The position numbers and the translations under genes are program-made. Below are positions 16,560-24,735 of a stretch of 64,000 bases of DNA, in pieces. Source of the DNA: Firmicutes bacterium UBA6113 (lineage in GTDB: Bacteria > Bacillota > Clostridia > Tissierellales > Sedimentibacteraceae); contig DIWF01000032.1 of assembly GCA_002422545.1 (NCBI GenBank), positions 5,920 to 69,919 of the forward strand. The letters are read 5' to 3'. The notes beneath the pieces were generated by a model. The model ran no database searches. It was not told the origin of the DNA and was given only the letters and a program-made list of their open reading frames with translations. Positions within the stretch are counted from its first letter, which is position 1; every line of letters begins with the position of its first letter.

Positions 16560-16637
16560 ATGATGAAAAATAAAAATGATTTAATAACTAATACTATTAA
16601 AAGTTATAAAAATAATAAGGAGTGGTATAAATGTTAA
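16560..16637 (+). CDS. Candidate 25-residue upstream ORF
   Basis: AAAGGA followed by ATGATG opens a 25-codon frame (begins MMKNKNDLITNTIKSYK) whose stop overlaps the start of the LDCC gene; it therefore contains that gene's ribosome-binding site. It could couple or tune translation of the downstream gene. No homolog is recognised, and it may be chance. Confidence 0.3.
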   Translation: MMKNKNDLITNTIKSYKNNKEWYKC

Positions 16638-16774
16638 AATTTATTAAAAATTGGCTTGAAAGATTGGCAAAGGAAAATGAAAAGAGTTTCGGAAGCGGCA
16701 GGCTTGATTGCTGTGATTTAAATAAGCCTAAAAATACAAATATGCAAGCTTCTAACAATACAAACAAGAAGTAA
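16631..16774 (+). CDS. LDCC-motif putative metal-binding small protein
   Basis: A 47-residue protein: an amphipathic basic helix (MLKFIKNWLERLAKENEKSF) followed by GSGRLDCCDLNK and a hydrophilic tail. This matches the small clostridial family annotated for its LDCC motif and presumed to bind metal through the paired cysteines; its real role is unknown. AAGGAGTGG lies well placed before the ATG. It sits behind repeat-promoter site 2, so it is probably activated together with the sRNA candidates and the DUF2318 operon (inference). Confidence 0.85.
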   Translation: MLKFIKNWLERLAKENEKSFGSGRLDCCDLNKPKNTNMQASNNTNKK

Positions 16775-16867
16775 CTTTGCAAAAACAAGTTATGAACCTA
16801 TGTTTTTCACAAGTCCGTTATGTAGCACTTAGACATAAATTTATGAAAATACAATGGAGGAAATGTA

Positions 16868-17176
16868 ATGAGCTGTCATGGAAATAAAGAAGATAATAAA
16901 GGACATAATCATAGTCCAATAAAGCATATGCTTCATATGATTCTTTGCTGCGGTTTACCAATACTAATTTTTGCAGCATTGCCGTTTATATCAAGGTTTA
17001 GCCCTGGTTCCAGCAGAATATTGGCAGTAATAGCACCATTTATATGCCCTATTATGATGATTGGAATGATACCTATGATGCTAGGCAGAGGCAACAATAA
17101 TAAAAAGTCAAGCTGCTGTGAAAGCAAGGAAGATAACCAAAGTGCGCAGCTTGAATTAAATAAACCGGCAGAATAG
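16868..17176 (+). CDS. Small His/Cys-rich two-helix membrane protein
   Basis: A 102-residue protein. The N terminus is rich in His and Cys (MSCHGNKEDNKGHNHSPIKH), followed by two membrane segments (MLHMILCCGLPILIFAALPF and ILAVIAPFICPIMMIGMIPM, roughly residues 22-41 and 52-72) and a hydrophilic tail with SCCESKED. The distribution of His and Cys on the ends suggests metal binding at the membrane. The family has no known function. It follows the LDCC gene by 93 bp with its own GGAGG site and may share its transcript. Confidence 0.6.
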   Translation: MSCHGNKEDNKGHNHSPIKHMLHMILCCGLPILIFAALPFISRFSPGSSRILAVIAPFICPIMMIGMIPMMLGRGNNNKKSSCCESKEDNQSAQLELNKPAE

Positions 17177-17194
17177 AAGAAGTCTTCAGATGTT

Positions 17195-17232
17195 AAGCTC
17201 TTGATAAGTTTTATTTATCAAAGAGCTTTTTG
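17195..17232 (+). terminator. Intrinsic terminator
   Basis: AAGCTCTTGATAA and TTATCAAAGAGCTT form a stem with a one-base bulge, followed by Ts. Confidence 0.8.
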
Positions 17233-17412
17233 ATTTTAATTAGTGAAGCAGCATTGTTGCGAAACGAACAATTGTTTGCATAGCCTTGATGTTTGTGCTA
17301 TAATAGTTTGAAAATATGTAAGAAGAATCTATCTGCAACAATGTAATAAATGAAGTAGCAATGTTGAATTAGTGTTAATTCGTATTGAAATAAGTGAGTC
17401 AGGAGTGGTTTC

Positions 17413-18282
17413 ATGCATTACAAGGAGTACAAATCTATTCTATCAGCTAACAATGGAATTAATATATACAGGGGCTGTAGCCACGGCTGCATTTATTGTG
17501 ACAGCAGAAGCAGTTGCTATCAGATGAAGCATGATTTTACTGATATTGAAATTAAAAAAGATGCACCTGTTATGCTTGAAAATGAATTAAAACGCAAGCG
17601 GAAAAAGTGTATGATAGGTACGGGCTCCATGTGCGACCCGTATATTCATATTGAAAAAGAAATCATGTACACACGAAAATGCCTGGAAATCATAGATAGA
17701 TACGGTTTTGGACTTTCTATATTGACAAAGTCAAACAGAATTTTACGTGATTTAGATTTGCTCAAGAGCATAAATGAAAAATCAAAATGCGTTGTACAAA
17801 TGACTCTTACTACAGCTGACGAAAATTTATGCCGTATTATAGAGCCTGATGTTTCCACTACAAAAGAGCGATTTGAAACATTGAAAATACTCCATGAAAA
17901 TGGAATTCCAACGGTTGTTTGGTTATGTCCTTTTTTGCCATTTATAAATGATACGGAAGAAAATTTCAGGACTCTTCTCAGTTACTGCATTGAGGCTAAA
18001 GTTCATGGAATCATATGCTTTGGCATTGGAGTAACTATGAGGGAAGGCAACAGAGAGTATTTTTACAGGAAGCTGGACGAACATTTTCCTGGTATGAAGC
18101 AAAAATATATGAAAGCATTTGGAAATTCTTATGAATGTCACAGCGTTAATAATGATAAACTTATGAAGATACTTTATCACGAATGTCATAAGCATAATAT
18201 TTTAGTCGGGGCAGACAAAGTATTTGCTTACTTAAAGGAATACGAAAACAAAAATTTAAATGAACAGATTTGTTTGTTTTAA
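17413..18282 (+). CDS. SPL-family radical SAM protein
   Basis: A 289-residue radical SAM enzyme. The cluster motif CSHGCIYCDSR (about residues 23-33) is of the CxxxCxxC type that binds the [4Fe-4S] cluster for SAM cleavage. The overall sequence (NGINIYRGC, GTGSMCDPYIHIEKE, VVWLCPFLPFIND) is that of the SPL-like group related to spore photoproduct lyase, but the protein lacks the extended SplB length, so DNA repair cannot be assumed. GGAGTGG precedes the start. It is a single-gene unit convergent to the potABCD operon. Confidence 0.85.
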   Translation: MHYKEYKSILSANNGINIYRGCSHGCIYCDSRSSCYQMKHDFTDIEIKKDAPVMLENELKRKRKKCMIGTGSMCDPYIHIEKEIMYTRKCLEIIDRYGFGLSILTKSNRILRDLDLLKSINEKSKCVVQMTLTTADENLCRIIEPDVSTTKERFETLKILHENGIPTVVWLCPFLPFINDTEENFRTLLSYCIEAKVHGIICFGIGVTMREGNREYFYRKLDEHFPGMKQKYMKAFGNSYECHSVNNDKLMKILYHECHKHNILVGADKVFAYLKEYENKNLNEQICLF

Positions 18283-18321
18283 GCAGATATATAAAGTATT
18301 AACAATAAAATATATGAGCCA

Positions 18322-18399
18322 TAAAAAATAAGACCTTCCGGTCTTATTTTTACTTATATTGGGGGAGAAATAAATTGTTATAAGCTTCAATTTAATTCT
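18322..18399 (-). ncRNA. Candidate regulatory sRNA 2 (anti-Shine-Dalgarno type)
   Basis: A minus-strand -10 box TACAAT (18406-18411) follows, at 8 bp, a repeat pair at 18420-18440 like that of sRNA 1. The transcript from about 18399 would end in the terminator at 18323-18351, giving about 78 nt. No open frame with a ribosome-binding site is present. The C-rich stretch TTTCTCCCCCAATATAAGT aligns with that of sRNA 1, and both end in nearly the same terminator (AATAAGACC...GGTCTTATT). It occupies the space between two convergent genes, where no promoter would otherwise be needed. Transcription is inferred. Confidence 0.65.
18323..18351. terminator. Bidirectional terminator (radical SAM gene / sRNA 2)
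   Basis: AAAAATAAGACC and GGTCTTATTTTT form a 12-bp stem with a 4-base loop. It is nearly identical to the hairpin at 14125-14155. Confidence 0.9.
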
Positions 18400-18405
18400 A
18401 AAGTA

Positions 18406-18440
18406 ATTGTACATCATAATTATGAAGATATTATGGAGAA
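18406..18440 (-). promoter_or_regulatory. Direct-repeat promoter, site 3
   Basis: On the minus strand: TTCTCCATAA, one base, ATCTTCATAA, eight bases, TACAAT. It drives sRNA 2. Confidence 0.75.
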
Positions 18441-18464
18441 ATGACATTTGAAAATATCGCATTA

Positions 18465-18506
18465 TTTTAAAAACAAAAGCTTCGCTTTGATTGCGAAGCT
18501 TTTGTT
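18465..18506 (-). terminator. Terminator of the potABCD operon
   Basis: AACAAAAGCTTCGC and GCGAAGCTTTTGTT form a 14-bp stem with a 7-base loop, followed on the minus strand by a T-rich run. Confidence 0.85.
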
Positions 18507-18511
18507 AAATA

Positions 18512-20410
18512 TTAATTGCTTTTTAGTTCAGTCCATATTTGATCATAAATCACGGTTGTTTCGCCAAGGTCTCTTAGGTGTTCTCCCTTTTTAATGATTT
18601 CTGAATCGGGATAAATAACTTCATTATCCAGAGTTTCTGCATCCATGAGCTTATGAGCTTCAACATTTGGATTTGCATAAGGGAAACACTTTGATATTTC
18701 TGCGCTTATTTCCGGCTCAAGCAAGAAGTTTATAAACAATTCCGCATTATCCTTGTTAGGTGCACCATTTGGAATTACAAAATTATCCTGCCAAATATAA
18801 AGTCCTTCTTCAGGGAAGAAAACCTTGATGTCCGGATTTTCCAGCTGAGCAAGCACTGCTTCTGCTCCCCAAACATATCCAACAGCTGCTTCACCGTTTA
18901 TAAGTGAAGTTTTGGGGCTGTCAGAGTCATATATCTTAATGTTGTCCTTCAGCTTAACAAGTTCATTTTTTGCTTCTTCAAGCTTGGCAGGATCTGTTTC
19001 ATTGAAGGAATATCCAAGTTTCTTCAGTGCTATTCCTATAATTGCTCTCTGGTCGTCAAGCACAACCATGCTGTTGTTTAGTTTGTTGTCCCAAAGATCT
19101 GCATAGCTGTTGATTTCTGTATCAATCATTTTAGTGTTTACGGCAACAACTGCATTGCCCCACATATAAGGCACTGTATATTTGTTTTCAGGATCAAAAG
19201 CCAATCCCTTGAATTCATTGCCTATGTTTTTGTAGTTGGGAATGTTGGCCATGTTTATTTCCTGAATCAAGTTTTGATTTCTCATTACATCCACCATATA
19301 ATCTGTTGAAACAGCTATGTCAAACTGAGCTCCGCCCGCCATTAATTTTGCAAGCATTTCTTCGTTAGATGCATATGTGGTGTAATTTACTTTGATATTA
19401 TACTTTCCTTCGAATTTTTCTATTACTTCTTCAGGCAGGTATTCTGACCAATTGAATACATTTAATACTTCTTCGCTGTTTGCCTGAGCTACGCTTCCTG
19501 ATTTGCTGCAGCCTGTAAATACTCCTGCTATTATCAATACTGCAATGAACAATGCAGCAATTTTTTTAATACTTTTCAAATTTATTTTCTCCTTAAATAT
19601 TATTTTTTCTTTTACCTTTTCTTCTTTATCACTCTTAAAACGAAGTTTTTCTGAAAACAATGCTATGCTCAATGTGAAAATCAGCATTAATGTGGACAGT
19701 GCATTTATTTCAGGGCTCACTCCAAATTTGACCATTGAAAATATCTGCAGCGGCAAAGTTGTAAAGCCTGGTCCTGAAACAAAAAAACTTACAATCACAT
19801 CATCCATTGACAATGTGAATGCCAGAAGCGAACCGGCCAGTATTCCGGGAGCTATGAGCGGCAGAGTAATTTTGCAAAATGTTTCAAGGGGCTTGGCACC
19901 AAGATCCATGGCTGCCTCCTCAAGGGAAGGGTCAAAACCTTCAAGTTTGGATCTTACTACAATAACAACATACGATACACTGAATGTAGTATGTGCCAGT
20001 ATCAATGTAAGTGCTCCTGTTGGTATTTTAAGCTGCGAAAAGAACATTAAAAGTGCTATACCCATTACAATTTCCGGTATAATAATTGGAACATACAACA
20101 ATCCGTCAAGTACTGTCTTGCCTCTGAATTTGTACTTGTACATTCCTACTGCTGCCAGTGTACCAATGGCTGTGGAAATCAAGGCGCTTACAAAAGCAAC
20201 CATTAGGCTGTTTGTCATTGCTGTCACTATAGAGCTGTTATCAAAAAGTTCCAAATACCACTTAAAAGTGAATCCCTGCCACATTGCATTGACCTTTGAA
20301 TCATTAAAGGAGAACACTATTAATATGATAATAGGAATATATATAACAGAGTAAATTATAAAAGAATATAAAGATAATAAATTTTGTTTTGATTTCATTT
20401 TTTTAACCAT
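18512..20410 (-). CDS. Spermidine/putrescine ABC permease PotC fused to binding protein PotD
   Basis: A 632-residue fusion. Residues 1-260 form a PotC-type permease with about six helices and the ABC-contact loop EEAAMDLGAKPLETFCKITLP. Residues about 283-300 form an extra helix ending in VFTGC (Cys301), a lipobox-like site, followed by a PotD-type periplasmic binding domain (LNVFNWSEYLPEEVIEKFE; YVWGAEAVLAQL). The binding protein is thus tethered to its permease; whether signal peptidase II cleaves at Cys301 is unknown. The start overlaps the potB stop (TAATG) with GGAGG upstream. The complex imports polyamines. Confidence 0.93.
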   Translation of the reverse strand: MVKKMKSKQNLLSLYSFIIYSVIYIPIIILIVFSFNDSKVNAMWQGFTFKWYLELFDNSSIVTAMTNSLMVAFVSALISTAIGTLAAVGMYKYKFRGKTVLDGLLYVPIIIPEIVMGIALLMFFSQLKIPTGALTLILAHTTFSVSYVVIVVRSKLEGFDPSLEEAAMDLGAKPLETFCKITLPLIAPGILAGSLLAFTLSMDDVIVSFFVSGPGFTTLPLQIFSMVKFGVSPEINALSTLMLIFTLSIALFSEKLRFKSDKEEKVKEKIIFKEKINLKSIKKIAALFIAVLIIAGVFTGCSKSGSVAQANSEEVLNVFNWSEYLPEEVIEKFEGKYNIKVNYTTYASNEEMLAKLMAGGAQFDIAVSTDYMVDVMRNQNLIQEINMANIPNYKNIGNEFKGLAFDPENKYTVPYMWGNAVVAVNTKMIDTEINSYADLWDNKLNNSMVVLDDQRAIIGIALKKLGYSFNETDPAKLEEAKNELVKLKDNIKIYDSDSPKTSLINGEAAVGYVWGAEAVLAQLENPDIKVFFPEEGLYIWQDNFVIPNGAPNKDNAELFINFLLEPEISAEISKCFPYANPNVEAHKLMDAETLDNEVIYPDSEIIKKGEHLRDLGETTVIYDQIWTELKSN

Positions 20411-21276
20411 TACAATACCTCCATGTTTTTATTTTTGTTTAGTATTTTTACATATACACCAAGCAAAATAAAAGTAAGAGCTATTAACACAATAGAAGCT
20501 GCAGAACCAAAAGGCCAATCTCTTGCAGTCAAAAACTGGTTCTTTATAAAGTTGCTTATGAGCATTATTTTACTGCCACCCATCAAATCCGGAATGAAAA
20601 ACAATCCGAGAGTTGGTATGAACACCAATATACAGCCTGCTATTATTCCGGGCATTGTCAGCGGGACTGTAATTTTCCAAAATGTCGTCCATGGATTTGC
20701 TCCTAAATCAGATGCAGCTTCAAGATATCTTTTATCAAGACTTTCAATTGAAGCATACAGAGGAAGAACCATAAAAGGGAACAGGGTATAAGCAAGCCCA
20801 AGAACTACAGCACCGTTTGTATAGAGAAATTGTATTGGTTCATTTATCATTCCAAACTGCATCAAGTAAGAGTTAATTATTCCGCTTGTCCTTAAAAGGG
20901 TTATCCATGCGTATGTCCTTATAAGAGAGTTTGTCCAAAATGGTATGATTATAAGCATCAACAGTATTCCTCTTATTCTTTTAGGAGCATTTGCAATGAA
21001 ATAGGCAAATGGATATCCTGCTGCAAGACAAATTATGGTTGTTATCAATGAAAGCCACAGCGATGATAACAGCATTTTAAGGTACAAAGGATTAAATATT
21101 CTCATGTAGTTTTCCAGTGTAAATTTAAATTCCACGTTGCCGTATGTTCCGCGGCTTAAGAAGCCTATGGCTATAACAAACATAAGCGGAACAGCTACCA
21201 AAATGGAAAGCCAAATTACTAATGGGGACAGGGTCCAAAGGGGTCCTTTGGTTTTTTTCAGTGAATTTGTGGTCAT
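20410..21276 (-). CDS. potB: Spermidine/putrescine ABC transporter permease PotB
   Basis: A 288-residue inner-membrane permease with about six helices and the EAA-type loop LEAASDLGANPWTTFWKITVPL that contacts the ATPase. It forms the translocation pore with the PotC part of the fusion protein. Its start overlaps the end of potA by four bases and its stop overlaps the start of the fusion gene, so the operon is tightly coupled. Length and sequence are typical of PotB. Confidence 0.93.
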   Translation of the reverse strand: MTTNSLKKTKGPLWTLSPLVIWLSILVAVPLMFVIAIGFLSRGTYGNVEFKFTLENYMRIFNPLYLKMLLSSLWLSLITTIICLAAGYPFAYFIANAPKRIRGILLMLIIIPFWTNSLIRTYAWITLLRTSGIINSYLMQFGMINEPIQFLYTNGAVVLGLAYTLFPFMVLPLYASIESLDKRYLEAASDLGANPWTTFWKITVPLTMPGIIAGCILVFIPTLGLFFIPDLMGGSKIMLISNFIKNQFLTARDWPFGSAASIVLIALTFILLGVYVKILNKNKNMEVL

Positions 21277-22352
21277 TGCAGAATCACCACCCCATCTTCA
21301 TAATTCCACTGAGCAAACATGCTTTTACTTATATCATTAATAGTAGTTGTATTGCCGGTGAGCTCATTTATTGTTATTTCGCTTCCCTTTGACAGTGCAG
21401 CAATGGTTTTGTTCACAGAACCGGCATAAATTTTTTCCTTTACCGTAACCTTGATTTTATTCATACCTTCTTTAGCTGAAGAGACAAGCTTCATTTTTTC
21501 AGGTCTCACTGCAACATACACATTTGCATTTTTCTTTAAAGACAATTTATCAAGAAGCGGGTCTGTTATTGTTATTTCACTTAAGTCTTCAATAATAACT
21601 TTAATACAATTTTCTGATACGAGACTTACTGTTCCTTCAAATAAATTTGTTTCACCTATAAAATCAGCAACAAATTTAGTCTTTGGTCTTTCATATATTT
21701 CGCTTGGGTTACCTAGCTGTTCAACCTTGCCGTTGTTCATGACGGCAATTCTGTCTGACAATACCAAGGCTTCTTCCTGGTCATGTGTGACATAAATAAA
21801 TGTTATACCAAGTTTTTGCTGAAGGTGCTTCAGCTCTATTTGCATTTCTTTCCTAAGTTTCATGTCCAAGGCGCCCAAAGGTTCATCCAATAGAAGTACT
21901 TTCGGGTTGTTGATAATGGCTCTGGCAATTGCTACTCTTTGCTTTTGCCCGCCGCTGATTTCATTGGGTTTTCTTCCTTCGTAACCTTCAAGTCGGACCA
22001 ACCTCAATGCTTCGTTAACTCTTTTTTTAATTTCATCCTTAGGCAGTTTTTTTAACTTAAGACCGAAAGCTATATTTTCAAAAATATTCATATGAGGAAA
22101 AAGAGCATAACTTTGAAACACAGTGTTAACATCTCTTTCATATGGTTGATTTTGAGAAACATCTTTCCCATTAAGTAGAATTTTACCTCCCGTAGGCTCT
22201 TCAAATCCTGCAATCATTCTTAATGTAGTTGTTTTTCCGCAACCACTGGGACCAAGTAAAGTCAGAAATTCACCTTGTTTAGCTTCCAAGTTGAGATTTT
22301 CAATAACTCTTTGACCCCCAAAGTCCTTCATTACGTTCTCGATTCTTACCAT
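21273..22352 (-). CDS. potA: Spermidine/putrescine ABC transporter ATPase PotA
   Basis: A 359-residue ATPase with Walker A GPSGCGKTT (about residues 33-41), signature EISGGQKQRVAIARA, Walker B VLLLDEPLGALD and a C-terminal TOBE-like regulatory domain. It powers polyamine import by PotB and PotCD. First gene of the operon, with GGAGG upstream. A vegetative promoter is visible at 22445-22473. Confidence 0.95.
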   Translation of the reverse strand: MVRIENVMKDFGGQRVIENLNLEAKQGEFLTLLGPSGCGKTTTLRMIAGFEEPTGGKILLNGKDVSQNQPYERDVNTVFQSYALFPHMNIFENIAFGLKLKKLPKDEIKKRVNEALRLVRLEGYEGRKPNEISGGQKQRVAIARAIINNPKVLLLDEPLGALDMKLRKEMQIELKHLQQKLGITFIYVTHDQEEALVLSDRIAVMNNGKVEQLGNPSEIYERPKTKFVADFIGETNLFEGTVSLVSENCIKVIIEDLSEITITDPLLDKLSLKKNANVYVAVRPEKMKLVSSAKEGMNKIKVTVKEKIYAGSVNKTIAALSKGSEITINELTGNTTTINDISKSMFAQWNYEDGVVILQ

Positions 22353-22444
22353 TTTTTTAAATTATCTTCCTCCTTATAATTAGATCAAGATTCTGAAAAC
22401 CTTTCAGATTATGCAAATAAGTGCATTTTTTTCAGAATGTTATA

Positions 22445-22473
22445 ATTATAATGTAAGATGTAAAGATTTACAA
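22445..22473 (-). promoter_or_regulatory. potA promoter
   Basis: On the minus strand TTGTAA, 17 bases, TATAAT. The start would lie about 85 bases ahead of the coding sequence, leaving a structured leader. Confidence 0.7.
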
Positions 22474-22762
22474 TAAAAAATTTTATTTTTTATAATATTT
22501 TTTTTGAGAGAAAGACAACAATTTAACGATGTTGTTTTGCGTTGAAACTTTAACGAAATTCAATGTTTGGAATTATTGAAAATTTAAATAGAACTTCTGT
22601 TATTTTTATGGTTTTGACATTATTGTATAATATAAAAATAATTTAAAAAAATACAATTTATATATGAAGTTGGATAAATCATAATTCAGAATTTGTTATA
22701 CTTAGCATGTATAAGAATTTCTTAATGTACACCTCATAATAAAGCTGTTGAAAGAACGTATG

Positions 22763-22789
22763 AAAAAAACTGCCCAGTAAGGGCAGTTT
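22763..22789 (-). terminator. Terminator of the DUF2318/HMA-cupredoxin operon
   Basis: AAACTGCCC and GGGCAGTTT form a perfect stem with a 5-base loop, followed on the minus strand by seven Ts. Confidence 0.92.
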
Positions 22790-22798
22790 GAAGCTGTT

Positions 22799-24139
22799 TT
22801 ATTTTACGGTTATTGTGCTGCTTATCATACCCATCCAGCATGTGTAGGTTATTGTTCCGGGTTTTGTAGGCGTAAATTCAATAATGTTTTCGCCGGGAAC
22901 CAGTTTTTGCTGCTTCTTGAACTCCGGAATAATAATTTCATTGTTGCATCCGTTTATAGATTTCTTACCAGCGATTATAGTCCATTTCAAAGGAACATCA
23001 GCATACACTGTGATTGGCTGGTATTTTCCCGATTCAAGATTGGTTGTTACTGTTTGATAGCCATCTTTTATAATGGCATTTTTAGAACTGCCATCCTGTT
23101 CAACATTAATGCCAAATGGTGATAGTAAAGTTTCAGCAATGTTGATTCCTGCGAGAGAAAGACCTCGTCTTCCCATTACCACTCCCAATATGATGACTAA
23201 CATGGCGCTTACCTTCATCATCTGTTTTGTGAATTTAGAACTGATAAGAGAACTGAATGCACCGAAGGCGAACATGAGCGGAACAGTACCTATACCGAAT
23301 ATAAGCATTGATACAGCTCCTGTCAGGAAACTTCCGGTTCCAAGAGCGTAAAGCTGCATGGCCTGAAGAGGACCGCATGGCATAAATCCGTTAAGAAGTC
23401 CAACAATAAAAGAACCTTTATGATTTTTTTTGCTGTCTATTTTATCAGTCAACACTTTTGGAAGACGAGGCATTGCTTTTCTCAAAATAGAATTTATACC
23501 AAGCATGTTAATTCCCATAACTATCATAAACAAGCCTGCTGCAAGAGAAATTAAAGCCTTACCCTTAAGAGACACACTGAAAACAGAACCAAGGGCACCT
23601 GCTAAGCCTCCTAAAAATGTGTAAGATGTCACCCTGCCAAGGTTATATAAAAAACCTGGTTTGAGTTTTAAGTATATATTTTTGCTTTCACAGCCGCCGC
23701 AGCCGGCACATTGAGATAGACTGATACCTCCGCACATAGCAATGCAGTGAACTGAAGTGAAAAGTCCTGCAATAAACAGCATTCCATAACCCATATTGCT
23801 GGTAACCTGAGGGAAAAAATTAAACCCTACAGTATTGTTTATAATAATATACAAACCCGCAAGTATAATGCCTATGAAGAGGGTGGTCATATGTGATGAC
23901 TCTTCTTCAGATGTATCATCAAAGATTACCTCATATCCGGCTTTTCTTATGGCATCATAAATATCATTTAAATCTACCTTATGACGAGCATAGGAAATAT
24001 CTGCAGTTGCAGAAGCATAGTACACATTTGCACTCAATATTCCGTCCAAATTTTTTAATGCTTTTTCAATTTTACGTTCACATGCAGCACAAGTGATTCC
24101 ATCTATTTTTATAATTTTTTGTTCAATTGAATTCTGCAT
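22799..24139 (-). CDS. HMA - UreH/DsbD-like membrane - cupredoxin fusion protein
   Basis: A 446-residue three-part protein. Residues 1-70 are a heavy-metal-associated domain with GITCAACERK, the copper-binding CxxC. The middle (about 85-335) is a six-helix UreH/sulfite-exporter/DsbD-like membrane domain with CIAMCGG and NGFMPCGPLQAMQLYALGTGS. The C-terminal part (about 370-446) is a cupredoxin-like domain with the ligand-type pattern CNNEI ... YTCWMGM. The combination points to copper transfer across or at the membrane. It follows the DUF2318 gene by 13 bp on the same strand, forming an operon behind repeat-promoter site 4. Confidence 0.85.
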   Translation of the reverse strand: MQNSIEQKIIKIDGITCAACERKIEKALKNLDGILSANVYYASATADISYARHKVDLNDIYDAIRKAGYEVIFDDTSEEESSHMTTLFIGIILAGLYIIINNTVGFNFFPQVTSNMGYGMLFIAGLFTSVHCIAMCGGISLSQCAGCGGCESKNIYLKLKPGFLYNLGRVTSYTFLGGLAGALGSVFSVSLKGKALISLAAGLFMIVMGINMLGINSILRKAMPRLPKVLTDKIDSKKNHKGSFIVGLLNGFMPCGPLQAMQLYALGTGSFLTGAVSMLIFGIGTVPLMFAFGAFSSLISSKFTKQMMKVSAMLVIILGVVMGRRGLSLAGINIAETLLSPFGINVEQDGSSKNAIIKDGYQTVTTNLESGKYQPITVYADVPLKWTIIAGKKSINGCNNEIIIPEFKKQQKLVPGENIIEFTPTKPGTITYTCWMGMISSTITVK

Positions 24140-24152
24140 TTTTAATTACCGC

Positions 24153-24701
24153 TTAATTCTTCCAGTTTGCGAAGATACCTTCAGCTTCAAGGAATACATC
24201 CTTTGTAATTATAATAGAAGAATCGGTTACTTCTTTCCACTCATCAAATATAGGAACTGGATTGCATCCGCCTTTGGCTACTTCAATTTCATCCATATCA
24301 AACCTGTTGCCGCAGTTCTGACATACCAGCACATCGCCGTCCTGGACATAATATCCCTTTCCTGATGAATAACAAACCTGGCAGGTATTGAATGCTGTTC
24401 TGATTGTCCCATCTGAAGCCTTAACAGCTAAAACTTCCATGTAGGTGTCAAGCTTATCATATGAGTAGAAAGTTGCATCCTCAGTGACATCAGCAATTGG
24501 AATGACTATATCGCCATTTTCATTAATAGCTGAAACTGGAACGGCCTTTGGCTGTTCACTAGCTTTTCCTTCATCAGTCTTGGGGTTTAAAAACGTGAAT
24601 GCTGCTGCAGCCACCACTATAAGAGCAACTGCTCCAAGTATCAAATTGTTATTTTTCTTTGGTTTATTGTAGTTTGAATTTGTTTTCTGATTATTTTTCA
24701 T
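24153..24701 (-). CDS. DUF2318 Fe-S/metal-binding membrane-anchored protein
   Basis: A 182-residue protein with an N-terminal membrane anchor (NLILGAVALIVVAAAAFTFL) and an extracytoplasmic DUF2318 domain containing NTCQVCYSSGKGYY, VCQNCGNRF and GGCNPVP, the cysteines presumed to bind a metal or cluster. The start at 24701 is set by GAGAGGAAATTT before the ATG; 13 more codons are open upstream but run into the promoter. In other bacteria, DUF2318 proteins occur with iron or copper uptake genes. Here the partner is the HMA-cupredoxin protein. Confidence 0.85.
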   Translation of the reverse strand: MKNNQKTNSNYNKPKKNNNLILGAVALIVVAAAAFTFLNPKTDEGKASEQPKAVPVSAINENGDIVIPIADVTEDATFYSYDKLDTYMEVLAVKASDGTIRTAFNTCQVCYSSGKGYYVQDGDVLVCQNCGNRFDMDEIEVAKGGCNPVPIFDEWKEVTDSSIIITKDVFLEAEGIFANWKN

Positions 24702-24735
24702 AAATTTCCTCTCGAATTTAGTATATTTTTTATTC

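Larger units (their letters stand above)
22353..22798. other. Intergenic region upstream of potA
   Basis: This stretch of about 445 bp holds the potA promoter and leader on the left and a terminator for the neighbouring operon on the right. The potA leader can fold through TTCTGAA/TTCAGAA-type arms (about 22391-22438). The rest (22480-22760) is AT-rich with no gene seen. Confidence 0.6.

Noticed and set aside
18512..20410. PotC-PotD fusion as an assembly error or missed stop
   Set aside because: The joint is a continuous linker with a membrane helix and lipobox, and the binding domain has no separate start with a ribosome-binding site.
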